Origin: Calcarisporiella thermophila CBS 279.70
Lineage: Eukaryota; Calcarisporiellomycota
Length of the DNA stretch: 22,019 bases
Reading direction: 5' to 3'
NCBI RefSeq assembly: GCF_041956535.1
Contig: NW_027192236.1
Coordinates: forward strand, 17,925-39,943
Part shown: one piece after another, positions 1 through 11,000 of the stretch
Numbering within the stretch: position 1 is the stretch's first letter
Layout: each line of letters begins with the position of its first letter
Made by a program: the position numbers and the translations under genes
Notes under the pieces: model-generated
Database searches by the model: none
What the model was told of the DNA's origin: nothing
The model's input: the letters and a program-made list of their open reading frames with translations, nothing else

Positions 1-46
1 AGCTTGGAATCTCCCATATTTTAATCCAGTCAATGCTGTTGTTCAT
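1..46 (-). CDS. possible 5' end of a leftward gene (partial)
   Basis: An ATG at 46-44 on the minus strand opens a frame that stays free of stops to the window edge, giving 15 codons (MNNSIDWIKIWEIPS). No product can be recognised from so little sequence. The main support is position: the ATG lies 163 bases from the start of the SET gene on the other strand, the same spacing as the SYS1/UBC6 divergent pair. It could equally be chance, because 15 open codons is weak evidence. Confidence 0.25.
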   Translation of the reverse strand, partial: MNNSIDWIKIWEIPS

Positions 47-209
47 ATTAGGAAAATGTAATGACCTACCCAAGCCACACTATGACTGCTCTTTATTTTT
101 TTATTCTCCGCTCTTCATTTCTTTTCTTAACTTCGCCCCGGTATTCTTCCCAGACCAATCATAATTTCCGCAATATAACTTTGCTCTTTTCAATCTACAC
201 GAATCAAAG
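47..209. promoter_or_regulatory. upstream region of the SET gene, possibly bidirectional
   Basis: This 163-base spacer precedes the SET gene start and, if the partial gene at 1-46 is real, serves both directions. It contains pyrimidine-rich tracts (around 96-135 and 180-195) of the kind often found just upstream of fungal start codons. No specific binding site is identified. Confidence 0.35.
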
Positions 210-1099
210 ATGTCCAAGGTTAAAGGAAAGGATAAAGTTGATCCAGAGGCACTCGAAGCAAGTCTCACCAAATTAGAAGCCGTGGAAAAAGAGTTTGAGG
301 CAGTGGAGAAACAGATTGTTCGTCAGCAAGTGAAGATGACTGCACCCATTTTCCAGAAGCGGTCCGAGATTGTGAGAAAAATTCCTGGATTTTGGAAGCG
401 AGTTGTAAGTATTGTATCCATTAGGACTAGAGTAGACATACCTATATTAACTCTCTAATTCAGATCCTTGCCTATCCTCTGACCGGTAAGCCAATTGATC
501 TCACAGAATTGAGCTCATTTAATAATATTTAAAATATCAGAACAATTGTTCGCAAACGAAGAGGAGAAATCAACGCTTGAATATCTAGAGAATGTAGAAT
601 TAGTACGCGATGAGATCGAGCCAGACTCTTATAAAGTCATCTTTACTTTCAACGAGAATCCATATTTCAAGAACTCAAAGCTTGTTAAGGTCTAGCATTG
701 ACGCATCCTCTAATTCTCTGGAAGGTTATTAGAAATGAATTTCATTTTTATATAAATTAGGAAATCAAAACTGATGCAGACGGCAATAAAACCTCTATCT
801 CAGCCCCAATTGATTGGAAAGAGGGCAAGAGGATTACTAAATCCTCGTCCAAGAAGGATACGAAGGAAGAACAAGACGAGGCACACGAGGATGATGAAGA
901 GGAGCTAAGTTTCTTTGAATGGATTGAGACTACAGAGGGCGATATCAGTCTTGCAGATTTAGTGCGAGACGATTTGTATGCAAACGCAATCCGGTACTTC
1001 CTGAATGAGCATACAGATGACAAGGAAGGAGAGCAAGATGAGAAAGAAGATGAGGAAAACGAAGAGCCACCAAAAAAGAAAAAGAAAGGAGATAAATGA
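210..1099 (+). CDS. SET: SET/Vps75-type NAP-family histone chaperone
   Basis: Model: join(210..404, 464..485, 541..689, 761..1099), 234 aa. NAP-family proteins bind H3-H4 or H2A-H2B and help assemble nucleosomes; SET/Vps75 members are nuclear. The first ~55 residues form the long charged helix used for dimerisation. The KIPGFWKRV segment matches the family's IPxFW motif. The 'FTFNENPYFKN' stretch matches the SET hallmark FxFxENPYFxN, and 'LSFFEWIE' with 'LVRDDLYANAIRYF' matches the C-terminal earmuff end. The protein finishes with an acidic tract and a basic KKKKK stretch that may act in nuclear import. Exon 2 is only 22 bases. The donor of intron 3 (GTCTAG) is atypical, but the join keeps the conserved frame. 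The start is the first in-frame ATG. It is convergent with SYS1. SET-like identity is firm; whether it is the functional equivalent of yeast Vps75 is inference. Confidence 0.9.
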
Positions 1100-1210
1100 G
1101 CCAGATCTTTTTACGCCTTTTGCTAATCGTAGCCCATTCTTGGCAAACTGCATTCATTCTACAAAGTGTAGAATTTAAGTAATGCAGTTTAAGTATGGAT
1201 TTGTTGAAAG

Positions 1211-1216
1211 AATAAA
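1211..1216 (+). promoter_or_regulatory. AATAAA polyadenylation signal of the SET gene
   Basis: A canonical AATAAA lies 112 bases after the SET stop codon, in the 230-base spacer between the convergent SET and SYS1 genes. It is followed by an AT-rich stretch. Position and sequence fit a 3' end signal, but no transcript evidence is available. Confidence 0.45.
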
Positions 1217-1329
1217 TATTTCTAAATTTTTGAATATTAAAGCTGGTTGAAAAATAAAAGAAAGTAGCTTTATTCGGAATCGAAGTGAATAAACGGAGAT
1301 ATATATAATATATTACAGAGACAAACATG

Positions 1330-2295
1330 CTATTTATCATTATTGCTGAACTCTTCCATATCGTGCATCGGGATGCTTTCGTACTGTCCCTTTTTCCTGC
1401 TTGCGCTTGAAGATGACTCTCCACCCTCGTTGGTTTGTGTAAATTCAACCTCTATGCTCTTTTTTAATTTTCTTCCTGCGTCTTCTCTTAAATTCCCCTC
1501 TCCACTCCCCACAGTGCTTAAATTGGCACCTCCGAGCAAGATCGGCTCCATCTCTCGTTGCATGCACACCCACTCACCGCCAAATGTCATGATGCAGCAT
1601 GTGGCAACATTCAGCATCCACCAGAGTAGAGTACGTGGTATGCGACCGGAATGGTAGGTAGTAAATACAAGGTGGAAGAAGTGGAGGGTGAGACTGAAGT
1701 CGAGGACCAGGCGAGCTCGCTGTACAATATATAGGAGAAGAAACACTCTAACATTTTAAAATAGTGTATTTTAGAGAGAATTAAGCGCCGAAATTCTCGC
1801 TTAAAATCTGGAGCAATTCAATAACCTCAAACATACCCAATACACGCATTCATTATCCACACTACAGATAATGTCCATCCCATCACTGTGTCTGCACGGT
1901 AATCCTCATAATTTAATACGCGATCTAGAGTTAGCTCTCCCCCCATCAAAAGTAGTACAAGAAGTATCAGAGTTGTGCCAGTCACATAGTAGAGAGACTG
2001 GAGAGAAACGATCTGTGAGATAATTAATATCGGATCCCTAGTGACAAATAGGAAAAAATTGAGGATTTTCCAGCATTACATAGTAAATAAGATTCACTCA
2101 CCATGTAGTTGTACGAAATGATGATGTCCCTCTAGCCATTATGGAATGCCTTTTTAATGATGAGATGCCCAAGATCTACTTTAAGCACAGATAATGCAAG
2201 AGCATGAGATTGTACAAGCCACTCAAACCTGATTGGCGCAGTTTGTTGGGCGCATCGTCATCAGTAAAATTCCAACGCTCTCTTTTCTTCCCCAT
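1330..2295 (-). CDS. SYS1: SYS1, Golgi integral membrane protein
   Basis: Model: complement(join(1330..1747, 1837..2037, 2102..2129, 2229..2295)), 237 aa. SYS1 is a four-pass protein of the late Golgi that recruits the small GTPase Arl3/ARFRP1 and so supports Golgi-endosome traffic. The predicted protein has a short polar N-terminus, then WDPILIISQIVSLQSLYY (residues 32-49), which starts the first membrane segment and matches the family's WDPxLIxxQI start. Further segments lie near 80-107, 110-130 and 135-155. 'LDFSLTLHFFHL' (114-125) and 'GEWVCMQRE' are hallmark blocks. The C-terminal ~80 residues are hydrophilic, Ser/Glu-rich and species-specific. Exon 2 is a 28-base microexon; an alternative acceptor two bases upstream (2131) breaks the frame, which decides the boundary. 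It is divergent from UBC6 across 163 bases. Confidence 0.9.
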
Positions 2296-2458
2296 TTTTT
2301 TTTCAACAGACTCTTTTCAATCAATAATAACAACATAAAAGTACATTTCTTGTTTTGCTTTCATCACACTGAGTATCTCAACATCGTATTCTTTTTCCTT
2401 ATATTTGGCTAGCTTGCTTTAAATATAAATTTAATATCTATTACTATTTTGCGAGATC
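2296..2458. promoter_or_regulatory. shared divergent promoter region, SYS1 / UBC6
   Basis: A 163-base AT-rich spacer separates the start codons of SYS1 (leftward) and UBC6 (rightward). Both genes must draw promoter elements from it or from each other's 5' ends. AT-rich tracts such as TTTAAATATAAATTTAATAT (around 2418-2438) sit close to the UBC6 start, but no specific site can be assigned. Confidence 0.5.
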
Positions 2459-3410
2459 ATGGCAACAAAAGCGGCCTATAAAAGATTAACCAAAGAGTAT
2501 TTGCACATTCAACGCTCACCGCCGGACTTTATTATCGCTAAACCTCTTGAAAGCAATATTCTCGAATGGTAATCAAATCACTTAGATGCAATTTCCGTAA
2601 TATTAAGGATTCGAAGCTTATTTTTTTACACTTATTCAATAGGCATTATGTATTAACCGGACCTCCCGACTCACCCTATACTGGCGGCGAATATCACGGA
2701 AAGCTCACATTTCCTCCTGAGTATCCATTCAAACCTCCTGCAATCCGGATGATAACCCCCAACGGAAGATTTCAAGTGAACACTCGATTATGTTTGACGA
2801 TGAGCGACTTTCATCCAAGCAGTTGGAACCCTAGTTGGAGCGTTGCAACGATTCTAAATGGCCTACTTAGCTTTATGGTGAGTTTTTTTATTGTTTATTT
2901 TGTTATGAAATTAAGATTTTAGTTAACATTTATCTTCTTATAATATATCAGTTGAGCGATGAAGTGACAACTGGTAGTATTAAAACAACAACTGCTGACA
3001 AGAGAATATATGCCGCGCGATCCCGTAAATTCAATCGAGAAAACGCAAAATTTAGAGGTACATATTACTACATGTGCTAATATGCTTGAGCAAAATTTAT
3101 TTCTTTCTCACCATTTTCAACCTTTATAGAGGTGTTCCCAGAACTGTGTATCGTCAACGAATCTCACTCTCTACCCGCTGCTGACATTATAATCAACAAT
3201 GATTCTACCCTTACACAACGCCGAACCCAAACCACTCCTATCCCCAGTGCTACATCTTTAACAGCAGGTCAAAACTCGACTCCCCCATCACAATCTTTAG
3301 CAACCAGCTGGTTTAGCTGGTCCTACGGACAGTGGCGGCGCTGGCTAGTTGTTTTCGCTTTTTTTGTGTATCTACTCTTGGCCAAATTGATTGCTCGTTC
3401 CTCGTCATAA
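2459..3410 (+). CDS. UBC6: UBC6/UBE2J-type ER-anchored ubiquitin-conjugating enzyme E2
   Basis: Model: join(2459..2568, 2643..2877, 2952..3057, 3130..3410), 243 aa. UBC6 enzymes transfer ubiquitin in ER-associated protein degradation and face the cytosol from a C-terminal membrane anchor. The UBC fold spans residues ~5-165. The active-site cysteine is Cys87 in NTRLCLTM. The usual HPN motif is TPN (75-77, in ITPNGRF), which is characteristic of the UBE2J/UBC6 branch. 'DFHPSSWNPSWSVATILNGL' is also diagnostic. A Ser/Thr/Pro-rich linker (about 168-213) leads to a tail anchor at about 222-238 with a short luminal RSSS end. Length agrees with yeast Ubc6 (about 250 aa). The start gives the expected short N-terminus before the first UBC helix. 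Confidence 0.95.
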
Positions 3411-3666
3411 AACCTAAGATTTTCGAATTTTGACAACTTTTGCTTTTTTATTAAACCAGTATATATAAATTTGATTCACATTCTTTTCTTTCCGAATTTT
3501 CTTATTGTTTTAAATCCCTCCCCTTTTTCCTTCGATGTTCTTATGTGCGAATATTTATAAACGATTCTTGCTATTTTGACAATTAATTCGATATTTTCCA
3601 AGTGCGACGGGGTTTGATTTATTTTTAAAGAAAATTTTAGATCGATACATTATTCTCACTAATTTC

Positions 3667-5734
3667 ATGAGCTCAATTCGTGCCATACTTCTAATCGTCT
3701 CATCAAGTCGCGGACATAATTTCGTGTTCCGCTACCCCGCTAATCCTCAAAAACGTGGAGATGAGAAGCAATCTAGGATTGGTCCCAGCGATAACTCCAA
3801 AACTTACAACTCTAACCACAAGAATGCCTCTTCTTCTCGTCCTACGACCTCCACATCAACAGCGAGTTCTTTGAATACAAGTGCAGCTCCCAGCAATGTT
3901 AAACGCCCTTCCAGCTCTACACCAAAATTAACGCCAGCGCTAGGAGGAGGAAGTGGAGTAAGCGGAAAGCATCGTCGCCAGCATTCATACAACGATCACG
4001 TCACGAAACATGAAGATTCGCACCAGGATTTGCTCAATTCGCCAATATTTGGATTTGACACGCATTTTCTTGCGGCTCTTTTAGCACCACGCGCCAAGCT
4101 ATGCAATCGAAAATTCCAGCTGAGCGTGAATGAATTGACTTTTGTAGGACACCCAGTAAGTTTTGATAGAGAGGGGACGGAGAGAAGAGAATCTTCCGAT
4201 AATGTAACAGTGAATCCAACTAACCCGAGCATTCCTCCAAATACAACAACAATTAATACTACTACCAATGCCTCGCAAGTTAATGGAGCTACTGGAAACG
4301 ATCCACCAGGGCCTCCAGGATCGTCCTCACGTGCCCATTCTCGTTCGCATAGCTACTCTCCTTCTCATAACGCATCCCCGCCTATGCAATCCAATATCAC
4401 TCTTTTTCACCTTGTATTTATCTTGGAATCCAATGATTTGGAGCTGAGCAGAGAGGTAGACATGGTTTACAATCATTTTGTTAGAAAGATTACGGAGGCA
4501 ATGCGATACGAACAACAACGTTGCGACTACGTGAGGAGGCAAACAAACTTGATCCTGCGTACCCGAGAGGAATATTATGGTACTTCGACTTCTTTTGGTT
4601 TGATAAAAAAACTTAAACTCGCTCTAATTTCCTTCCTTCTAAAGATTTACCGGTGGAGAATCTTATGGAGAAAATACTTGATGTCTCAGCTCTAGCGCGA
4701 AATATTGCACATATCTACAGTGCTCTTGATACAAACTCTATTGCCCACGTTGTGTTCAACGACTATCTAGACCTTTATATGCAAATCCCGACAATTGGTC
4801 CTTTAAATTCCAATCCGTACGCTCTGGGTGACAATGAAGATGCCATGGATTATCTCTATAAAGGCTACGAATACCAGGATTACCCAGCAATATGCCCATA
4901 TCATACGCTTTTATTGCTGGAAGATGCAGAAGAGATATTGAAGAACTTGCCACTGGACGCCTCTCCCACGCTAGCTAAACTAATTCAAAATCTAACCCCT
5001 ACCCAAAGGTATAGTTTTTTTTCATCAGTTTTATCATTATTACTGTTTTATTTTTCACTGGCATGTAACCACTATATGTAACCGACTGTAGTCTCGCGGA
5101 GCTTCACACTCTACTTGACTGCTCTCTCGCCCAGATATATCGTCTTGCTGCACATCTGATATACTGGCGCAAGGCCAAATTAATCGACGTGATTAATGTA
5201 CGCAATGTGTACGTTATCTCTCCTCAATTCAATCTGAGCAACCTCCCCGACATTGTTAGAGAGTTTAATCACCAGTTTCCCACCCTCGATCTCGCACATT
5301 TGTTGGCTCAGTTGTCGGCTAGCCCACGTTCATACATGTCCATTATTCCATCAAAAAAGCTCAGAACGCTGTATCTTGAAGTATTGACCCAGCTCCTACG
5401 ACGAGAACTCGTAATTCAATTACATACCTATTACCTACTTCCCATTCCATTGCATGTTAAAACTGGAACAGCTGTGGACCCAGGCTCTATTCAGGACTCT
5501 TGCACAACTATATCTACCTCTGGGCAGGCGACAGATTCCGAACGAGAATATATTCGTGCACTTACTGCGGAAAAGCCCGTGGATGTTGCAACCTTATTTG
5601 AACGACTAGTGCACTATTTCGATGGCCGCCATCATACAGAGGAGATTCTATTTCGGGAAAATATTAGTAGTAAACAGCTTTTAGCCGTTACGTCGCAATT
5701 TCGAGAAGAATTAATTGTATTAATTCACTATTAA
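3667..5734 (+). CDS. NPR3: NPR3, GATOR1/SEACIT subunit (nitrogen permease regulator 3)
   Basis: Model: join(3667..4579, 4645..5008, 5092..5734), 639 aa. Npr3 pairs with Npr2 and Iml1 on the vacuole surface in the GTPase-activating complex that restrains TORC1 when amino acids are short. The N-terminus (SSIRAILLIVSSSRGHNFVF) fits the start of the longin-like domain. It is interrupted by a Ser/Thr/Asn-rich insertion (about residues 28-115) and a second one (about 170-240); such insertions are common in fungal Npr3. Conserved blocks include 'SNITLFHLVFILE', the pre-helical region around residue 370-400 (GYEYQDYPAICPYHTLLLLE) and 'YRLAAHLIYWRKAKLI'. The C-terminal winged-helix part holds 'FDGRHHTEEILFRENIS'. 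The protein ends in LIVLIHY, as expected. Both introns join in frame. The start is the first ATG before the conserved strand. Confidence 0.93.
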
Positions 5735-6179
5735 TCTACTGTATATAAATACTCTCGTGGCCATATTTTAGTTTACATTGTATTTGAATAACAGGTACGG
5801 GGCATTTGAAGGACCAGCTACAATTCTATTTCCATGTCTTACTCTTAAAAAATGCTCAACCCATTTTGAATGCTACCCCTCAATTGCCATACGTTTCAAC
5901 AGATCATAACTTATGAAAATTGAGATAAAATATAGCTATCAATTCGAATATTGAAAAGGAATAATGTAAGAAGGTTGGAAGAAGGTTTTAAAAGTGCAAT
6001 AATGTAAAGGTTCCAAGATATAGAAATAGTAAAGGGAAGAATATAGCAAAGGCAAACGAAGAGTTGAAAAAATAAATAGCAGTAAAAATATGGGGGTTCA
6101 ATAGCATATGATTATCTTGGCGTCGGTTGAAAATCCATTACAATAAAAAAACAATACAAATACAAATTCTGACGCATTA
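5735..6179. other. convergent 3' spacer, NPR3 / UBTD
   Basis: This 445-base AT-rich spacer lies between two genes that point at each other. It has no open frame of note. It contains several AATAAA-like hexamers on the plus strand, including one near 6072, and A-rich runs suited to 3' ends of both genes. Nothing else is seen in it. Confidence 0.4.
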
Positions 6180-6999
6180 TTAATTTTGCTCCACAATCAT
6201 AGCTTGTAAAACTCCTGCCTTGGGAACACCATTTTCTCCTATCCTTTGATCATCCTTTAAAACCTTGCCCAGATACACAAATCGTAACCGATGTGTCTCC
6301 TCCTTTGCGCCAATAATGTCTAGCACTCTCTTACGAACAAATCCCAGTGGTTCACCTGGGTGTACTGATATTAGAACATCTCTCCCGACGGATAGCCTTA
6401 TTGTAAGTTGGTGGGTATCAGATCCATCGACTACAGGTGTTTTTGGTTTCTCAGGGATGTATGGAGCCGGCTGGATATCAGATAATAAATTGGAAGGCGG
6501 AATGATACAGTAAAGGGGTACCTCGTAGCGATTGCCAAGTTCATCATAACAACCATCGTTGAGAAAACCAGTAGGGACCACAATATTTGCTGAATCAAGA
6601 ACGGCTTGTGCGAGCTGGTGATCATCGGCTTCAACAGCGCATTTTAATGCTTGCCAAATTTCCAATCTCCCCTGCATTCGTATAATCAAGTCCAAATTCG
6701 ATCAGTTTTTGGGAATCAGATAGGAGAGCAGATACTAGGGGAGTTGTTGAGCACTTTACCTCGTAGGTTGGTGCAGTGTCCCAGAATGCTGCTCGTTGTA
6801 TTTCGAGCTGCTTTTGCGTAATAGGGGGATCTGCGGTCCAGGAAAGTCCTTCTTTCGTAAATGGCTTACCTTCTATAGTCAACGGCATGATCATCAATAC
6901 AAAGCCTCGAGAAAATGAATTGAAAAAAGATTGAAATTAGTGCTAACCTCTGAATTGCGCCTCGGAATTCTCTTCAGTACGAGATTGACAACACCCCAT
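6180..6999 (-). CDS. UBTD1/2-type ubiquitin domain-containing protein
   Basis: Model: complement(join(6180..6671, 6760..6872, 6948..6999)), 218 aa. UBTD proteins carry an N-terminal helical domain and a C-terminal ubiquitin-like domain and act around ubiquitin E2/E3 enzymes. The model begins MGCC, giving a glycine for N-myristoylation followed by two cysteines for palmitoylation; this first exon was found by extending past the nearest in-frame ATG (6897), whose upstream part turns out to be intronic. The UBTD_N domain covers about 20-125, with 'FWDTAPTYEGRLEIWQALK', 'DDHQLAQAVLDSANI' and 'GCYDELGNRYEVPLYCIIPP' as diagnostic blocks. The ubiquitin-like fold runs from about 142 to 216. Length is close to human UBTD2 (234 aa). 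Likely peripheral on membranes through its lipidated end (inference). Confidence 0.92.
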
Positions 7000-8016
7000 T
7001 TAAAATAATCGTAATATCAGCGGGTTTGAGAGGAAAGGATGAATCAAACTTGATATTAATCAAGCAATGAAGTGGGATTAATCACAGGCTATTGTGATTG
7101 AATCTTGGTGGAAAACTCAAATGCAAGCAAACTAGAAACAGAGTGAGAGACCAGCTCTAATTTTCATATCGGTTATCCCTCACTTGGACTATCCACAGGG
7201 CTAAACCCAAGGAGTTGTTAGGTAAGTCAGGACGGTCCAATTGTATTAGAATTTAATTTACTATTTCCTAAGGTTAAGGTGGGCTATATATGGGCTACCT
7301 CTAGAGAAAGTATTACAAACACTTCAACAGATTTCGGGGAACCATTTTGACATATTTGCAATAATTAACAATTTTATTAGCTCCCTAGAGGAAACAAGAA
7401 AAGTCCAAGCTATAGGACTTGGAAAACGTCTCTAATAGGTTGTCTCTGGCTATGTTAATCAAAATGGTAAATTACATCAAGGGCCTGACTTAATTTGATA
7501 CGACTACTTTGGTTGAAAAATTTTGAAAGATGAGTTTCTTAGTGTAAGCACGTTTGAGTATAAGCCTTCTCCAGATGAAGGGAAACTTTCAATTGTCCAG
7601 TTTTTTTAACAAGTCCATTAAGTAAAATTTATTAACAATAGTCAGAATATACTGCAATTAAATATGCAAGCCCTTTTAGTACAAGAGCAATTGCTATTGA
7701 GCCAATAAATATGACAAATTCCATATGAAAATCTGATAGGTTTTATTGACGCGAAACGCAGCAGTAAATACTCTCCACCAATAAGTCAAAAAAGGCACAA
7801 TTTATTGTTGAGCGACTTGATCAGCCTTTGCTTTTACACGAGGGTTTAGAGTAGGAGAGAACTCAGTAGCTATGATTTTAATATTGATATGTCCAGCAAC
7901 TTAAGTGTTATATATATTATAAGTAGAGGCAGTGCAGAGGAGAAAATGAATTTTTAATTCACGTTAAACGTATTCCATCAGGCTGACCATGAAATATCAG
8001 CTATTTTGACCAAATT
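7000..8016. other. about 1 kb without a resolvable gene; degenerate coding-like segments
   Basis: No start-to-stop gene model could be built on either strand. One plus-strand frame lacks stops for 61 codons (7250-7435) without containing an ATG, and its translation looks protein-like (for example LEKVLQTLQQISGNHFDIFA). A strong donor-like sequence, TTAGGTAAGT, sits at 7228-7237. The remainder is AT-rich with frequent stops. It may be a decayed gene or element, or the promoter region of the UBTD gene with chance open frames. Confidence 0.3.
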
Positions 8017-11000
8017 TCACCATAAATCTGTAGCACGAAGGCGGTGGGATTTGAAGTCGGTAGGATATGATGAATCAGCTTGTTGCTCTGAATTTTGTGA
8101 TGTGGCAGATGCCATTGATGCTGATGGCGGGAGAGCGGGGCCAATGACTGCAGTAGGTTCCGGGGCTGATATAGTATCAGGAAATGCGTGTAACAGTGTC
8201 GGTGTGATGGTTTTTTCAACCCAAATACCATCCATATCTGATTTCTCATTTTCCTCGCCTTTTCTCCTTCGTACTCTCTCATCTCTTCTATTATCTTTCT
8301 CCTCTTCGCTTTCATTCTCCCCTTGCTTTCGATGCTTTTTTCTATCCCGTCTCTTAGAGCTCTCTTCAGTATCAGATATGCTTCTTTTCCTCTCTTTCCT
8401 CTTCTTTTTCTTCCGTCTTTCCCGCTCCCTTTCCCGCTCTTTATCACTCTCATTTTCGCCGTCTTCATCCTCCATAGCGAAAGACATTGGTCCAATTGGA
8501 GCACGAGTTTTTATTTTAGCTGGACGTGATGCTGGTAGCTGAGGTTGCGTTTGTTGTGGAGTAAATCTGGGGCGAAATTCTGACTGGGGTTCTACAGTAG
8601 ATACAGGAGCATGTTCCATGATTGCATTATGTAGCAACTAAAGGCAAATAAAAAAAATTATCATTAGTAAATTGCTTTATAAAACATCTGGAGGAGATTG
8701 TAAAATATACAGGCTTGATTAGCTGTTCATCATTTGCTGGTTTTTCTAATTCGTTGTTTTTCATCTCTTCTTCGTCTTCGTTTTCGTCATCCTCATCGTC
8801 TTCTCCCTCGCTTTCAAATATTGCTTTAAATATATCCATTGCGGGCCGTTCATAATTCATTGGGTCATTCGGGTCAACTTCTTCCGCCTTATTCTTATCG
8901 GCTCCGTTATTCACAGTCGCAACGGTCGCAGATGATTCCTCTAGCTTCACATCAGAGGAAGCGTTGCGTATACCCGCCACTTCACCATTTTGACCTAGCA
9001 ACATCCGCTCTACCTCTTCTTGCCGTAATACCTCCCGACTACCCAACAGAGTTCTACCAGCTATGGCTGCCTCACTCACTCCAGTAACTCTCCCTCCTTT
9101 ACCAGCCCCCTTATCCCCAGCATCTCTCGAAAGATCTCGGTCAGGATGTGGATCTCGCACGTTAAAGCGTTTGCACATCATCCGATTCGGATAGAAATTC
9201 ATAACGCGCCTTGTCAAAGCCCCAAACATACCCATTTTGGCCGCATCTTCTCGTTGAGTCTCTTCTGTTACCTTGGCCGGTTTTGTATCAGCAGTTGATC
9301 CACTTGCAGCTGTGAAGCGCGAAGCCATCATTGAACTTATAGGCCTGAACATTCGTGCACTTTGCGAAAATTCTCGTAACTCCTCTAGCCAAGCTTCCTC
9401 TGACATTTCCTTTGGTTTATCCGGTATAAGCCTCCCGTTTGCCATTTCTTCTAAAAATTGCCTATATCTCTTTTGCTTAGATCCCTCGAAAGGCAAAAAT
9501 CCTTGCAGAGCTGCACGCGCGATCTCCGGGTTCACTTGCACATTTTCTGCTGTAGACGACTTGGGAGGACGTTCACCTTGCGTGTCAATAAAGAAGCCAA
9601 GCAAGCTATCAAGCTTTTCCTTTGACTTCGAAGGCATGTAGTCGAAGACTGAACGCGCTGGTCCCTCAAGAGGTCTCTCCCCTAATGCAGAGCCACGCTA
9701 AAAATTTCCGGAGAAAAATTGATTAGCAATGATTAACAAGACAAAAAGAGAATAAAGAGAATCTTGCCTCTTCAGCGGTTAATGCCTTTTTTTGAGTTCG
9801 TTCACTACTCTCAGGGGCGGGTATAGGGGCCGGTAGGCTGAATATTGGCGTGGCAACATAAGTGGCCGGTATTTCCGGTGGTGCAAACCTAACATTGATA
9901 ATTAGTCAAGTGCTTAAGGTTATAGGTTAAGTCCAGAAATAATTAACTTACCATTTAGTCAAAGGTGTTGGATGTTGCGCAATCACGAAGCCCTCTATGG
10001 GAAATCGTCCATCATTACATTTCCGCTTTAGTGCGCGCTTTCCGCTATGCACATCCTCCGTCTTTATTGAATGATTCGTCGCTCTCCTTCCTTTTCCGCC
10101 AATCCTGTATGATTCTTCGTCTCCTTCCTCTACTCCTAAGGTTGCATAGTAATCTGATAGCTTCGCCCCACCTGAAAACACATCTTCGTCGTCGTCCTCA
10201 TCCTCCAATGCTCCAAATCCAATTCCTCCACTCATACCCATTAATTGCTCTTGCTCTCTATTTGTTTCCCTTGCCGATAAACCACGCTGGCCAGGCTCAT
10301 AGCCGATTCCAAAAGTGTTATTTTTATTTTCGAAAGTAATAAGCACCTTATCTTTCGGAGCGAAATATACGTCCTTTGCATATTCATCTTCTAAGTCCAT
10401 ATCGCCAGGTGCGAGCTTACGCTTCTTTCCCAATATACGAGGGCCGATCCCTTGCCCTTCTCTCCATCCCATCCGCTTCAATAATCGCACACCAACTGGG
10501 TCCTTACTTGGTACAATTAAATCTGCCATTAAACGACCAGCAATTAAGCCTCCACTCTCCTCTGCGCTGGCGATCGCAGCTTGCTTTCGAGCCAACTCTT
10601 TTGCCGTTCCTCCAAAAGCATCAAAATCATCGGTTGCAACAAGCTTCCGTTTGGAAGCTAAATCCGCAAGATCTTCCTCATCCATAAAGTCCTCGGGGCG
10701 AAGAGTTTTTTTATTAGAGCGATTGCTACGCGATGAGGAAAATTGAGAAGGTGCCCAGCCTAACATTAAAAATTGAAGTTAACAAATACATATTCCAAGC
10801 AATGAACTTGAATCGTTAGTGACAGCAATGGAAAGTAACAACGGTAGGAAATTTCATTGTAGAGCTCAACCTCTCTATTTTTACTCACCTTCTTTTGATC
10901 CAACGGTATTAAAATAGCCTGCAGAAAATCCGCCAGTGAAAGCACCATGAAATCGCCTCCGCCCCTTTTCGTCTCTCACCTAATCATAGTAGTTTTAGGA

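Noticed and set aside
945-1448. Minus-strand open frame of 167 codons from the SET 3' exon into SYS1's 3' region
   Set aside because: It overlaps conserved exons of two genes and contains no recognisable motif.
8006-8542. Plus-strand open frame of 178 codons over the GPATCH1 tail, Ser/Leu/Phe-rich
   Set aside because: It is the antisense of the Arg/Lys/Glu-rich C-terminal exon of GPATCH1; its composition is explained by that repeat and it shows no conserved motif.
10315-10746. Plus-strand open frame of 143 codons
   Set aside because: It lies opposite the DUF1604/G-patch exon of GPATCH1, whose minus-strand frame carries the clear family motifs.
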